A stretch of DNA of 64,000 bases from Actinomadura macra NBRC 14102 (lineage in GTDB: Bacteria; Actinomycetota; Actinomycetes; Streptosporangiales; Streptosporangiaceae): positions 1 through 64,000 of the forward strand of contig NZ_BCQT01000004.1 in NCBI RefSeq assembly GCF_001552215.1, in the 5' to 3' direction. Positions 38,824-49,426 of this stretch are shown piece after piece. Every line of letters starts with the position of its first letter. The first letter of the stretch is position 1. Below the pieces are notes generated by a model. That model searched no databases. It was not told the DNA's origin and saw only the letters and a program-made list of their open reading frames with translations. The position numbers and the translations under genes were made by a program.

Positions 38824-41340
38824 CTACGCCGGTGTGCGCGCGGCGCCGGCGACCTCCGCCTCGATGAAATCGGCCAGCCGGGAGATCCCCTCCCGGCTGT
38901 CAGTGTGTGTCAGGTAGCTGGTGGACAGCCGGACGGTGTGGTAGCCGCCACCGTCCGGGTAGAAGTACGCCATCGGCGTCCAGATGACCCCGTAGTCCTG
39001 CGCGGACCGGGCCAGCGCGGCGTTGTCGGCGCGGAAGGGGACCTGGAGGGTGAGGAAGAAGCCGCCGCTGGGCTTGTTCCAGCCCATGCCGAGCCGGGCC
39101 CGGCGGTCGGCCGGGAACTCCTCCTCCAGGCAGTGGAGCGTGTACCGCATGGTGTCCTCGTAATAGGCGGCCATCTCGGTGTTCAGTTCCGCGATCCGGC
39201 CGCCGGCCGCCAGCAGCGCGCCCCCGACCGCCGCCTGGCTGAGCGGCGAGGTGTTCACCGTGACCATGCTCTTGATCTTGGCGAGCTCGTCGGCCAGCAG
39301 GCCCGTCCGACCGTCGGGGGCCAGCACCGGCTGGTCGGCGACCACGTAACCAACGCGCGCACCGGGGAAGATGGTCTTGGAGTAGGAGCCCAGGTGGACC
39401 ACCCTCCGCTCGCGGTCCAGAGACTTCAGCGTCGGCACCTGGGTCCCGGGGCTGACGAGCCGGTAAGGGCTGTCCTCCAGGACGAGGATGCCGAGCAGGC
39501 CCGCCAGTTCGAGCAGTTCGTGCCGGGTCCGCAGCGGCATCGTGACTCCGGAGGGGTTCGAGTGGTCCGGGATCACGTACACAGCCCTCGGCCGCCGCCC
39601 GCGCGCCCGCTCGGCCAGTACCGCGACCTCCAGATCGGCGCATGACAGCCCGTCCCGCCCCTCCTGGACGGCGGTCAGTTCGATGTCCAGCAGCCGCGCA
39701 GCCCCGGTGATCCCCGGGTAGCAGGGGCTGGAGACCAGCAGCACGTCGTCCGGCCCGGACATCAGCGCGCGCAACGCCAGGAACATGGCCTCCTGGCAGC
39801 CGACGGTGACGACGATCGACTCCGGCGCCACGTCGATCCCCTCGTCCAGACGCAGTGAACCGGCGATGAGATCGCGGATCCGTCCCGCCGACGGGCCGTA
39901 CTGGAACAGCGAGTCGCGTACCTGGGCCGGTGACTCCCCGCGCTCCGCCAGGTGGTCGAGGTACCGGCGCACGTAGGTGAAGACCTGTGCGGTGTCGAAG
40001 AATCCGTCGTAGGGACGCCCGGGCGCGAAGGACACCGCGTCCGGGTAGCGCAGCGTCACCTCGTTCAGGAAGTTCATCGTGTCCATGACGGGGTCGGCGA
40101 CGCTGGGGTGCAGGTCCTCCATGCGCAGGACCGCGGCGGTGGCACGGTCCGCATCGGTGGCACGGTCCGCCCCGCGCGGTCGAGTCACCTGCCGAGTGCC
40201 GGACCGGGCACCGGCTCCGTCAGCCTGGGCGTCGGGGGCGCCGGGGGCGCCGGGGGCGTCGGGGGCGCCGGGGGCGGCCGGAAGAGCAGACGGCGGGACC
40301 AGCATCACGGCCTCGGGTCCGATGTCGGCGACCGCGCGGATACCGGCGAGCGACATCGCGGCGGTCAACTCCTCCAGCAGGAGTCCGAGCACCCTCGTCA
40401 CGCCCTCGGCTCCGGCGGCCGCGAGACCGTGCAGGACCGGACGGCCGAGCAGGACCGCGTCCGCGCCGAGCGCGAGCGCGGCGAGCACGTCCCGGCCCCG
40501 CCGTACCCCACCGTCCAGCAGGACGGGGACGCGGCTGGCGACCGCCGCCGCGATCTCGGGCAGGGCGTCCAGCGATGCGCAGACGCCGTCGAGCCGGCCG
40601 CCGCCATGGTTGGACACCACGATCCCGTCCACCCCGACTTCGACGGCGCGCCTGGCGTCGGCGCCGGTCACGATCCCCTTGATCATGATCGGCAGCGAGC
40701 TGATCGAGCGCAGCCGGTCCACCGCCGACCAGTCGGCGGCGGGGTCGAGTTCGGCCAGGGCCCGCCGTTCCGGCGGGTCGAGCCCGTCCTCGCCGAGGTT
40801 GACGGGGACGAGGCCGGACGGCGGCCGGAGATCGTCGCCAAGGCCGTGCGGCCACCCGCCGGGGTGGGGGGCGTCGACGGTGAGGACGAGCGCCTCGTAG
40901 CCCGCGCCCGCCGCGCGGTCGACCAGCCTCCGGGTGACCTCGCGGTCGCGCAGGCAGTAGAGCTGGAGCCACAGCGGGACGCCGGACTCCACGGCGATCT
41001 CCTCGACCGTGCGGCCGGCGAGGGAGCTGATCACGACCGGGACCGTGGCCGCGGCCGCGGTGCCCTGGACGGTGCCGAGTTCGCCCAGGGGATGCGCGAG
41101 GTCCTGGCAAGCCAGCGGGGCCACCGCGATCGGCGCGTCCCAGGGACGGCCGAGGATCGTGGTCACGGTCTCCGGACGTGCCGTTCCTCGCAGTACGGAT
41201 GGCCGTAATCGAATTCGGTCGAAGGCTCCTATATTGGCCATGAGCGCACGGTCATCTCCGCCGCCCTCAATGAAATCCCAGGTTGCAGGGTCGAGCCCTT
41301 CCCTGGCCAGCCGCGCGATACCCCTGAGTGTTAATTCCAT
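38824..41340 (-). CDS. Fused hydroxymandelate oxidase - 4-hydroxyphenylglycine aminotransferase
   Basis: An 838-residue two-enzyme protein. Residues about 1-350 are an FMN-dependent alpha-hydroxy-acid oxidase (Hmo) with IVVSNHGGGRLDG and GGVRRGRDVLAALALGA. A Gly/Ala/Pro/Asp-rich linker follows (about 350-400). Residues about 405-838 are a class I PLP aminotransferase (HpgT) with SYSKTIFPGARVGY carrying the lysine. Hmo oxidises 4-hydroxymandelate to the glyoxylate and HpgT transaminates this to Hpg; HpgT homologues also make Dpg. The two enzymes are usually separate proteins. The ATG at 41340 has GAAGGA 6 bases upstream and matches the Hmo family start. Codon 3 is TTA (41332-41334). Confidence 0.93.
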   Translation of the reverse strand: MELTLRGIARLAREGLDPATWDFIEGGGDDRALMANIGAFDRIRLRPSVLRGTARPETVTTILGRPWDAPIAVAPLACQDLAHPLGELGTVQGTAAAATVPVVISSLAGRTVEEIAVESGVPLWLQLYCLRDREVTRRLVDRAAGAGYEALVLTVDAPHPGGWPHGLGDDLRPPSGLVPVNLGEDGLDPPERRALAELDPAADWSAVDRLRSISSLPIMIKGIVTGADARRAVEVGVDGIVVSNHGGGRLDGVCASLDALPEIAAAVASRVPVLLDGGVRRGRDVLAALALGADAVLLGRPVLHGLAAAGAEGVTRVLGLLLEELTAAMSLAGIRAVADIGPEAVMLVPPSALPAAPGAPDAPGAPGAPDAQADGAGARSGTRQVTRPRGADRATDADRATAAVLRMEDLHPSVADPVMDTMNFLNEVTLRYPDAVSFAPGRPYDGFFDTAQVFTYVRRYLDHLAERGESPAQVRDSLFQYGPSAGRIRDLIAGSLRLDEGIDVAPESIVVTVGCQEAMFLALRALMSGPDDVLLVSSPCYPGITGAARLLDIELTAVQEGRDGLSCADLEVAVLAERARGRRPRAVYVIPDHSNPSGVTMPLRTRHELLELAGLLGILVLEDSPYRLVSPGTQVPTLKSLDRERRVVHLGSYSKTIFPGARVGYVVADQPVLAPDGRTGLLADELAKIKSMVTVNTSPLSQAAVGGALLAAGGRIAELNTEMAAYYEDTMRYTLHCLEEEFPADRRARLGMGWNKPSGGFFLTLQVPFRADNAALARSAQDYGVIWTPMAYFYPDGGGYHTVRLSTSYLTHTDSREGISRLADFIEAEVAGAARTPA

Positions 41341-41577
41341 CGCCAGTCCTTCGCAGCCGATCAAGAATCCACGGACCAGACCGTACTCCATTTCCAAGAG
41401 GCGCCCAAAGCTGCCTCCAGGGCCAGAAAGTACGCAAATCTCCGGGAAATTCTGGCATGCGAGAACGCCCCCTGGCCAGGCTGTCTGGCATTCCCGACCG
41501 CTCCCACAACCGTCCAACGATCGACCGCTAAACGGTCGATAAATACCGTGCCCCGTGGTTAGGATCGGACCATCAAA
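41341..41577. other. Upstream region of hmo-hpgT and of the tRNA-like gene
   Basis: This 237-bp gap should contain the promoter or leader of hmo-hpgT on the minus strand. It also contains an 8-bp stem, ATCGACCG with CGGTCGAT, around a 5-base loop (41520-41540). A possible plus-strand -10 element TAGGAT (41560-41565) lies 12 bp before the tRNA-like gene. I see no StrR-type box here. Confidence 0.5.
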
Positions 41578-41650
41578 GCCCCCTTGGCCCAATGGTAGAG
41601 GCGGTCCCCTTAAAAGGGATCAGTTGTCGGTTCGAATCCGATGGGGGGTA
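41578..41650 (+). tRNA. tRNA-like gene, anticodon UAA, class I variable loop
   Basis: A 73-base cloverleaf folds completely. Acceptor stem GCCCCCT (41578-41584) pairs with GGGGGGT (41643-41649) with two wobble pairs. The D arm is GCC/GGC with AATGGTAGA as loop. The anticodon stem GTCCC/GGGAT encloses CTTAAAA with anticodon TAA at 41611-41613. The variable loop is 5 bases (CAGTT), and the T arm is GTCGG/CCGAT around TTCGAAT. The discriminator is A and CCA is not encoded. UAA reads the codon UUA, normally served by a class II tRNA-Leu with a long variable arm, so the charged amino acid is uncertain. It lies antisense to the surrounding biosynthetic genes. Confidence 0.8.
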
Positions 41651-41745
41651 CCCACCGGCACAGTGGCCACGGACCTTGCCACCTGCGCGATTACCGTCGA
41701 TTCTCATCGACCCCCGTCGATCATGACCGCGATTGGTGCGTGCCT

Positions 41746-42801
41746 TCAGGACAGTCCCGGCCGGCCTGCCGCCCACTGACACCGGGCGGGGTCGTAGCCG
41801 CCCCGCAGGCCGGTGCCGCCGAAGACGCGGGCGCCGCGGCGGTCGATCAGCTCGAAGAAGAGGGTCCCCCTCGGGTGCACCGACCGTGAGGAGACCTGGA
41901 GCATGACCCCCGAACCGTCACGGTCGGCGAGGATGCCGAGCCCTCGGAGGTCGTCCACCGGCACGCCGATCGGGCCCAGCCGCGCGGCCAGGGCGTCGTA
42001 GTAGCCCGGCGGCGCGGGCAGGAACCGGGTCCCCCGCGCGATGCCCGTGCGCACGGCGGCGGCGATGTCCTCGGTGAGGAACGCGACGTGCTGGATCCCG
42101 GCTCCGCCGTGGGACTCGACGAACGCGCCGGGCCGTCCGGCGTCGCGGGTGGCCGACTCGGCGATGGTGAAGATCACCTTCCCGGAGGTGCTCTGGACGA
42201 CCCGCGAACCGGCGAGCGTCGGCCTGTCGAAGGTCTCCACCAGACCGAACGCCGTCTTGTACCGGCGCACGGTCTCCTCCAGCGCCCCCGCCGGAACGCA
42301 CACGGCGAAGTGGTCGACCGCGCGGAGGAGGCCGCCCCCGGACCGGCCGCAGCCGGTCTCGTCGATGACCGGGGCGAAGGGCATCTCCGGTCGGTCCCGT
42401 GAGACGAAGCGGTGCTCCACGTCACCGAACCCGATCACCGAGGCGAACGTCACGCGGCCGCCCTCGGGCCCGGAGGTCTCCGGCGGGGCCACCGGGACGG
42501 CGCCCCGCTCCACCGCCTCGGCGAAGGCCGATCGCGCGTCGTCGACGCCGATGCCGATGACCGCGACGCCGTCCCCGTGCGACCGGACGAACTCGGCGAC
42601 CCGGTGATCGGCGGTGGTGGCGGAGGTCAGCAGAATGGTGATGTCGCGCTGACGCAGCAGCACGGACTCGCAATCGCGCAGACCGGTGTCGGGGCCGCCC
42701 CGGCCGGCGAGAGCGAAGCCGAAACAGTCGCGCAGATAGCGCGCGGAACGGTTCGCGTTCTCGACGAACACTTCAATGTGGTCGACCGACCGGATCTCCA
42801 A
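41746..42801 (-). CDS. hmaS: 4-Hydroxymandelate synthase
   Basis: A 351-residue two-domain vicinal oxygen chelate dioxygenase. Iron ligands fit the histidine in AVDHFAVCVP, the histidine in GIQHVAFLT and the glutamate in GTLFFELIDRRG. It converts 4-hydroxyphenylpyruvate to 4-hydroxymandelate, the first committed step to Hpg. Homogentisate-forming HPPD is the closest alternative; the adjacent hmo-hpgT gene favours HmaS. The start is placed at TTG 42801, which gives an N-terminus MEIRSVDHIEVFVEN aligned with known HmaS and has GGAGG 8 bases upstream. The frame is open to GTG 42915. A tyrosine-pathway prephenate dehydrogenase is not seen in the window. Confidence 0.9.
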   Translation of the reverse strand: MEIRSVDHIEVFVENANRSARYLRDCFGFALAGRGGPDTGLRDCESVLLRQRDITILLTSATTADHRVAEFVRSHGDGVAVIGIGVDDARSAFAEAVERGAVPVAPPETSGPEGGRVTFASVIGFGDVEHRFVSRDRPEMPFAPVIDETGCGRSGGGLLRAVDHFAVCVPAGALEETVRRYKTAFGLVETFDRPTLAGSRVVQSTSGKVIFTIAESATRDAGRPGAFVESHGGAGIQHVAFLTEDIAAAVRTGIARGTRFLPAPPGYYDALAARLGPIGVPVDDLRGLGILADRDGSGVMLQVSSRSVHPRGTLFFELIDRRGARVFGGTGLRGGYDPARCQWAAGRPGLS

Positions 42802-42941
42802 TGTGCCCACCTCCGTGGTGGCGCCCGACGGTCGGGCCGAGCGCCATCGCTGCGGTTGGTCAGTTTGTGCGGGCGGCTTCGGGGCCGCGGCCGCCCAACT
42901 GTGCGTCTCCGTCACTTGGACATGTGCGTGAAATATTTGAT

Positions 42942-42963
42942 CCGGCGCCGTGAAATGCGCCGG
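42942..42963 (-). terminator. Hairpin between second StrR-like gene and hmaS
   Basis: A 7-bp stem CCGGCGC/GCGCCGG with an 8-base loop lies between the stop of the StrR-like gene (43025) and hmaS. It could terminate the regulator transcript or act as an attenuator for hmaS. Confidence 0.4.
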
Positions 42964-43024
42964 GTATCATTCAGGTGACCATCAGCGAGTCGGGTCGAGA
43001 AGACCGCCGACTCACGGAACAAGA

Positions 43025-44011
43025 TCAAGCTTGTAACGCATTTCGTTCGATCAGAGAGGCGAGCTCCAGCCATTTTCGCGCGCAGTCGCGCGCCAGCTGG
43101 GCCACGGTTTCCATGCGGTGCGGGGGCACGCTGTCGACTATCTTGTTCCAATCCTCTGTCCGGAGGGTGTGCAGGTTCAGCAGCCGTAAGAGGTCGCGGC
43201 CGTTCTCGTTGAATCGCAGCGCGGGATCGGCCCGCAAACGCTCGACCACCACCGCGGACGGGGGCGCCGAGCCGGGCATGGGGACGCGACCGGCGGTCAG
43301 GGTGGCCGGGGCGGCGAGTGTGCCGGTGACGCCCTGGCCGACGAGCTCTCTCGACCGTCCCTGCGGCAGCGGGTCCTCGCCGCGCAGGACTCGGTTCTTG
43401 ACATCCCGGACGGTCTCTGGGGATATCCCCGCCGCACGAGCGACCTGACGTAACGAAAGAGCGGGGTTCTTGATGATCATTTCATGGGCGAGCCGCCGCC
43501 CCTCGGTCACATCGGTGGAACGGACGCGCCCATCCTTGCCGATCCGCCCGGATCCCTCCGCGGCGTCGACTCCGGTGATCCTGCGGATCTCGGCGACCGT
43601 CTTCGCCGAGATTCCGGTAACCGAGGCGATCATTCGGTCCGACCATTGCGGATGGGAGGCGATCACGCGTTCGGCCGCGCGCTTGCGGTCGGCCAGTGAC
43701 AGCGGAAGTCCATGCGCGATGTTCGACTTCACCGCCAGGACGAACGCGTCCTCTTCGGGCCCGTCGAAGTACCGGACGGCAATCTTCCGCCGGCCGAGTA
43801 ACGTGGCCGCCCGGAGCCGGTGCATGCCGTCGATGACGCGCATGGTGCGGCGGTGCACGATGATCGGTGGAAGCTGCTCCTGACAGGTGACGAGGGTCTC
43901 CACGTGCGCGGGACTCTCACCCGCGATCCGCGGCGACCCGCCCGCCAAAAGCGAACTTATCTCTACTTCTTCTACGGCATGTAGATCAACTTGACTTGGT
44001 GCGGACTGCAA
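43025..44011 (-). CDS. Second StrR-type cluster regulator (ParB-like)
   Basis: A 328-residue protein with the ParB-like core IIVHRRTMRVIDGMHRLRAA (about residues 50-69) and a helix-turn-helix region near SHPQWSDRMIASVTGISAKT. It resembles the first StrR-like regulator along its length but is clearly diverged. Its length is close to Bbr and Tei15*. The start is TTG 44011 with GAGGAG 5 bases upstream; no in-frame ATG lies before the conserved region. A 26-bp inverted repeat (43991-44016) covers the start codon and could be an autoregulatory operator. It lies 110 bp or more upstream of hmaS on the same strand. Confidence 0.85.
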   Translation of the reverse strand: MQSAPSQVDLHAVEEVEISSLLAGGSPRIAGESPAHVETLVTCQEQLPPIIVHRRTMRVIDGMHRLRAATLLGRRKIAVRYFDGPEEDAFVLAVKSNIAHGLPLSLADRKRAAERVIASHPQWSDRMIASVTGISAKTVAEIRRITGVDAAEGSGRIGKDGRVRSTDVTEGRRLAHEMIIKNPALSLRQVARAAGISPETVRDVKNRVLRGEDPLPQGRSRELVGQGVTGTLAAPATLTAGRVPMPGSAPPSAVVVERLRADPALRFNENGRDLLRLLNLHTLRTEDWNKIVDSVPPHRMETVAQLARDCARKWLELASLIERNALQA

Positions 44012-44016
44012 GTCAA
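43991..44016. promoter_or_regulatory. Inverted repeat over start of second StrR-like gene
   Basis: TTGACTTG and its exact complement CAAGTCAA are separated by 10 bases. The arms resemble but do not match the StrR consensus and the spacer is one base short. The site covers the TTG start codon. Confidence 0.45.
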
Positions 44017-44668
44017 CTCCTCAGCATCTGAATCGCGCCTTGTGGGCTGATGAGAACAGACAGCGGGGGTTGTAAGGATCGGCGTAGTACACCGTCGGCG
44101 GTGGCCATCGGTACCGATTCCTCGTCGCACGAAGTTGAACTAGTTTCATTGAGGCTGATCAGCATATTCGACGCAGAACATATCCCCCTTTTGTTGCGGT
44201 CCGGAATTGACGGCCAGAAACGCAGCGATCACCCGTAGTTCCTTTTTCAAGCATTGCCCCGGTGCTTTTAACAGAAGTTAATGTTATTCGATCCCGCCTT
44301 AAGGGTCATAGGCGACGGCCGGATGCGGTCATTCCGGTCATCATCGCAGTCCACAGGCACTCCCGCCCCGAAGAGTGAATGAACTGGGCAAATTACCCCT
44401 CTTGCTCGAATCACCCACAGTGATGCGATCTTGCCGCTTCGTCCTACTGGACATCACGATCAATAGTTCGGAACGGTACGAAACAATGGTCACCAGGGAC
44501 AACGTGTTCTCGCGATGCTGATCGACCGGGTGGGAATCCGGTCACGGCCGTCCGCCCATTCGGGCCTCGCTTCCGCGGTGCCCGTGAGCCATGGACCCGG
44601 CGCGGAAGCGGCCCGGCACCCGCGGTGATGCCGGGCCGCGAGCAGTGCCGGCCGTGGCTCGGACTACG
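44012..44668. other. AT-richer intergenic region upstream of second StrR-like gene
   Basis: This 657-bp gap is visibly AT-richer than the rest of the window, especially 44230-44310 and 44380-44500, and codes for no convincing protein. It should hold the promoter of the StrR-like gene (minus). The dpgD terminator hairpin is at its right end. The sequence does not let me choose a promoter confidently. Confidence 0.5.
44608..44639 (-). terminator. Terminator hairpin after dpgD
   Basis: A perfect 11-bp stem, GCGGCCCGGCA with TGCCGGGCCGC, encloses a 10-base loop 30 bp after the dpgD stop codon. Confidence 0.75.
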
Positions 44669-45475
44669 TCAGCGTCCCGTCCAGATGGGCTCGCGTTTCT
44701 CCGTGAAGGCCCGCACGCCCTCGGCGGCGTCACCGCTGACCCTGCGCCGCTCCTCCCAGACGTACCGGGAGGAGAACGCCTCCTCCAGCGGCATGTCGAG
44801 CGATCTGAGGACGCACTCCTTGAGCGCCCGCACCGACAGCGGCGCGCTCCTGATCAGGTCGCCGGCCCAGTCGGCGACACACCGGTCCAGATCCTCGTAC
44901 GGGACGACGTCGTTCACGAGTCCGAACCGGAGCGCCGTGGCCGCGGTCATGCGGCGTCCCGTGAGCAGGTACCCCATAGCGATCCTCAACGGCAGTTGCC
45001 GCGCCAGCCGGAACGCGCCGCCCGCCCCCGGGACGAGACCGAGCCCCGCCTCCGGTAGCGCGAAGACCGCCTCCTCGGAGGCGACGATGAGATCGCAGGC
45101 CAGCGCCAGCTCGAAACCGCCGCCGAGCGCGTACCCGTGGACCCGCGCGATCACCGGCTTGGACAGGGCGAAGCGCTCGGTCAGCCGGGGCCAGCCGGGC
45201 TGGCCCCGGCTGCCGAACGTCGTCGCGGGCGCGCCCCGCTCGGTCAGCCGGGCCCGCTCCTTGAGGTCCTGCCCGACCGAGAAGGACCGGTCGCCGGCGC
45301 CGGTGAGCACCGCGACGCGGACTTCGTCGTCCGCCTCGACGTCGTCCCAGATCGCGGCGAGTTCCTCGTGCGTCCGCAGGTCCATCGCGTTCAGGACCTC
45401 GGGCCTGTCCAGCGTGATCCTGGCGACCTGGTCCTTCTTCTCGTAGCGCACCCGGACGCCGTCCGCCGCGCTCAC
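44669..45475 (-). CDS. dpgD: DpgD enoyl-CoA hydratase/isomerase
   Basis: A 268-residue crotonase-family protein with the oxyanion-hole segments of the family visible around [10 protein letters not shown] and [14 protein letters not shown], and the region [14 protein letters not shown]. In Dpg biosynthesis DpgB and DpgD help DpgA turn the polyketide chain into 3,5-dihydroxyphenylacetyl-CoA. It is the last gene of the dpgA-B-C-D operon, 16 bp after dpgC, and starts at GTG 45475. Confidence 0.93.
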   Translation of the reverse strand: MSAADGVRVRYEKKDQVARITLDRPEVLNAMDLRTHEELAAIWDDVEADDEVRVAVLTGAGDRSFSVGQDLKERARLTERGAPATTFGSRGQPGWPRLTERFALSKPVIARVHGYALGGGFELALACDLIVASEEAVFALPEAGLGLVPGAGGAFRLARQLPLRIAMGYLLTGRRMTAATALRFGLVNDVVPYEDLDRCVADWAGDLIRSAPLSVRALKECVLRSLDMPLEEAFSSRYVWEERRRVSGDAAEGVRAFTEKREPIWTGR

Positions 45476-45491
45476 CGGGACCGCCTCCCGC

Positions 45492-47559
<2,068 letters not shown>

Positions 47560-47566
<7 letters not shown>

Positions 47567-48732
47567 TGGACCAGCGCCGTCTCGATCGTGGAACCGGGTC
47601 CCATCGTCATGAGCACCCCGTGGTCGCCCGGCCTCGTCACGTTCTCCCGGAGCAGGCGCTCGTAGGAGAACAGGAAAGAGGCGCTGGAGACGTTCCCGTA
47701 GTCGCGCAGGACCCCGACCGTGTGGCGGACGTCGTAGCGGCTCAGCCCGAGGTTGACCACGACGGCGTCGATGACCTTCTTTCCACCGGAATGCACCAGC
47801 CAGTGGCCGATGTCACTGCGGCGCAGGCCGTTCCTCCCGAGGAGCCTGTCGATGACGAGCTCGGCGTGCGCGCCGACCACATAGGGGATCTGCGGGTCGA
47901 GGAAGAAGCTGAACCTGCCCTGGTCGCGGTCCCAGTCGTAGCGCATCGCGTCGACCGCGTCGGTGATGATGCAGCTCGCGAAGTCGAGGACGCGCGGCCC
48001 CCGCGGCTCCGGGGGCGGGACGGTGTCGGCCGCGGTGCCCTCGTCTCGGGGGCCCGCGTCGTCCGCGACGAGGGCCACGGCGGCGGCTCCGTCGCCGAAC
48101 AGGCTGTTCACGACCGCCGTCCGCATCGTGGAGTCGAAGGTGTAGGCGGCCGAGCACGCCTCGGCGCACAGCACGACGGCGAGTTCGCCGGGGTGCGCCG
48201 CGGCCCAGCCGGCGACGACGTTCAGGGCGTTGAGCCCCGCGTTGCAGCCCATCCCGACGATGTCGGTCCGGCTACAGTGCCGGTCGATGCCGAGCTCGCG
48301 GATGAGCAGCGCGCTCAGGCCGGGCGTGAGGAATCCGGTGGAGGTCACGCAGCACAGGTGGCGGAGATCGCGGAGCTCGGCGCCCGCCTGCCGCAGGCAG
48401 GTCGCCAGCGCCTCGGCCCCCATCTCGACGGCCAGCCTCCTGTGCTTGTCCAGCAGGTCGCCCTGCGCCTCCGACTGCCGCGCGCCCGCCCCGTCGCTCG
48501 GGGGCAGGGTGAGGTGGCGGCGGCCGATCGCGCTGTTGAGGAAGACCGATCGGATCTTCGGGTCGGTGATCTGGAGAAGGTCGAGCAGTTCGTCCTGGGC
48601 GTAGGAGGTGGCCGTGACGGCGGTGCCGACGCCGACGATCCGGGCGGCCGTGGTGGTGCCGCGGCCGCGGTTCCGCAGCGAAACCGCCGGTGGTGCCGCC
48701 GCGGCCGCCGGCCGCTCGATGCTGATGGTCAT
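47560..48732 (-). CDS. dpgA: DpgA type III polyketide synthase
   Basis: A 390-residue chalcone-synthase-like enzyme that condenses malonyl-CoA units to the 3,5-dihydroxyphenylacetyl skeleton. The catalytic cysteine lies in VGMGCNAGLNAL, the histidine in WLVHSGGKKVI and the asparagine in RDYGNVSSAS. The start at ATG 48732 has a G-rich ribosome binding site about 8 bases upstream; an ATG at 48750 is also in frame. It is the first gene of the dpg operon. No StrR-type box is visible upstream. Confidence 0.95.
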
Positions 48733-49426
48733 CGGAAGGTCCACCCCCACATCCGGGTCTTGCTCCTGGCTAATCGCTTGACTCTGGTCTCGGGCACCCT
48801 TCTCGCCTTTCGGGTTCGGCCGCGGCCCATGAACATCCGCGGCGTGGCCGGGTCAAGGTAACCCGGCGGTCTTCCCGCGGCCAACGAGCGTCCAGGGCCG
48901 CCACCGATGACCAGTACCGACGCCCGGCGGCCGTCCAACTGCAGAGTTCACCGGCCGCGTCGCGCCGGGGCGGGGCGGGGCGGGGCGGGGCGGGGCGGCC
49001 GGCCTCCAGGGGCCTCGAAGGGGACGGGACGCCTCCCGGCCCGGGCTCCCGCCGGAACGGCCAGGGCCTCCAGGTCATGCCGATATTCGACTATCACAGG
49101 ATGGCCGCATGTGAAAGGTGAAAAACTAGAGGCTTCACATCAGGCGATGGGACGGGTACCTTACAAGGCGTTACAGAGCGCTCCAACGTCGTGCGACCAA
49201 AGCGCTCTCCCCCCGCCCTCCGAAAAGGCACACCAGTGAGGCTCCCAGTGCCGTCCCGTCCCTCAGCAGGCGTCATGCCGCCGACGGAGCCCGGAGAACA
49301 TCTGTCCCGCCTAACAACTGCGCCGGACAGCTCCTCAATGGTCGCGAATTCCGCCCGGTAAGTCTTCCGAACGACTCATCGTGGAAACAGCACATCGGGG
49401 CCCCAAATGATTGAGGAGACATGGGA
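48733..49426. other. Intergenic region upstream of dpgA, with GGGGC repeats
   Basis: A 694-bp gap between dpgA (minus) and a sugar dehydrogenase gene (plus), so promoters for both must lie here. It holds six perfect tandem GGGGC units (48967-48996) and a 7-bp inverted repeat, ATGTGAA-N18-TTCACAT (49109-49140). No convincing gene is present. Confidence 0.55.
48967..48996. repeat. GGGGC pentamer, six tandem copies
   Basis: Six uninterrupted GGGGC units. The G runs could form a G-quadruplex on the plus strand and the tract could change length by slippage. Confidence 0.9.

Noticed and set aside
41578-41650. Attachment site of an integrated element at the tRNA-like gene
   Set aside because: No integrase gene lies nearby and I see no direct repeat of the tRNA 3' end in the window.
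37545-44011. Chromosome or plasmid partitioning ParB proteins
   Set aside because: There is no ParA partner or parS-like site, and the context plus operator sequences point to StrR-family regulators.
48936-48956. Half-sites GTCCAACTG and AGTTCAC upstream of dpgA as a StrR-type box
   Set aside because: The arms are adjacent instead of 11 bases apart, so the layout does not match the other three boxes.
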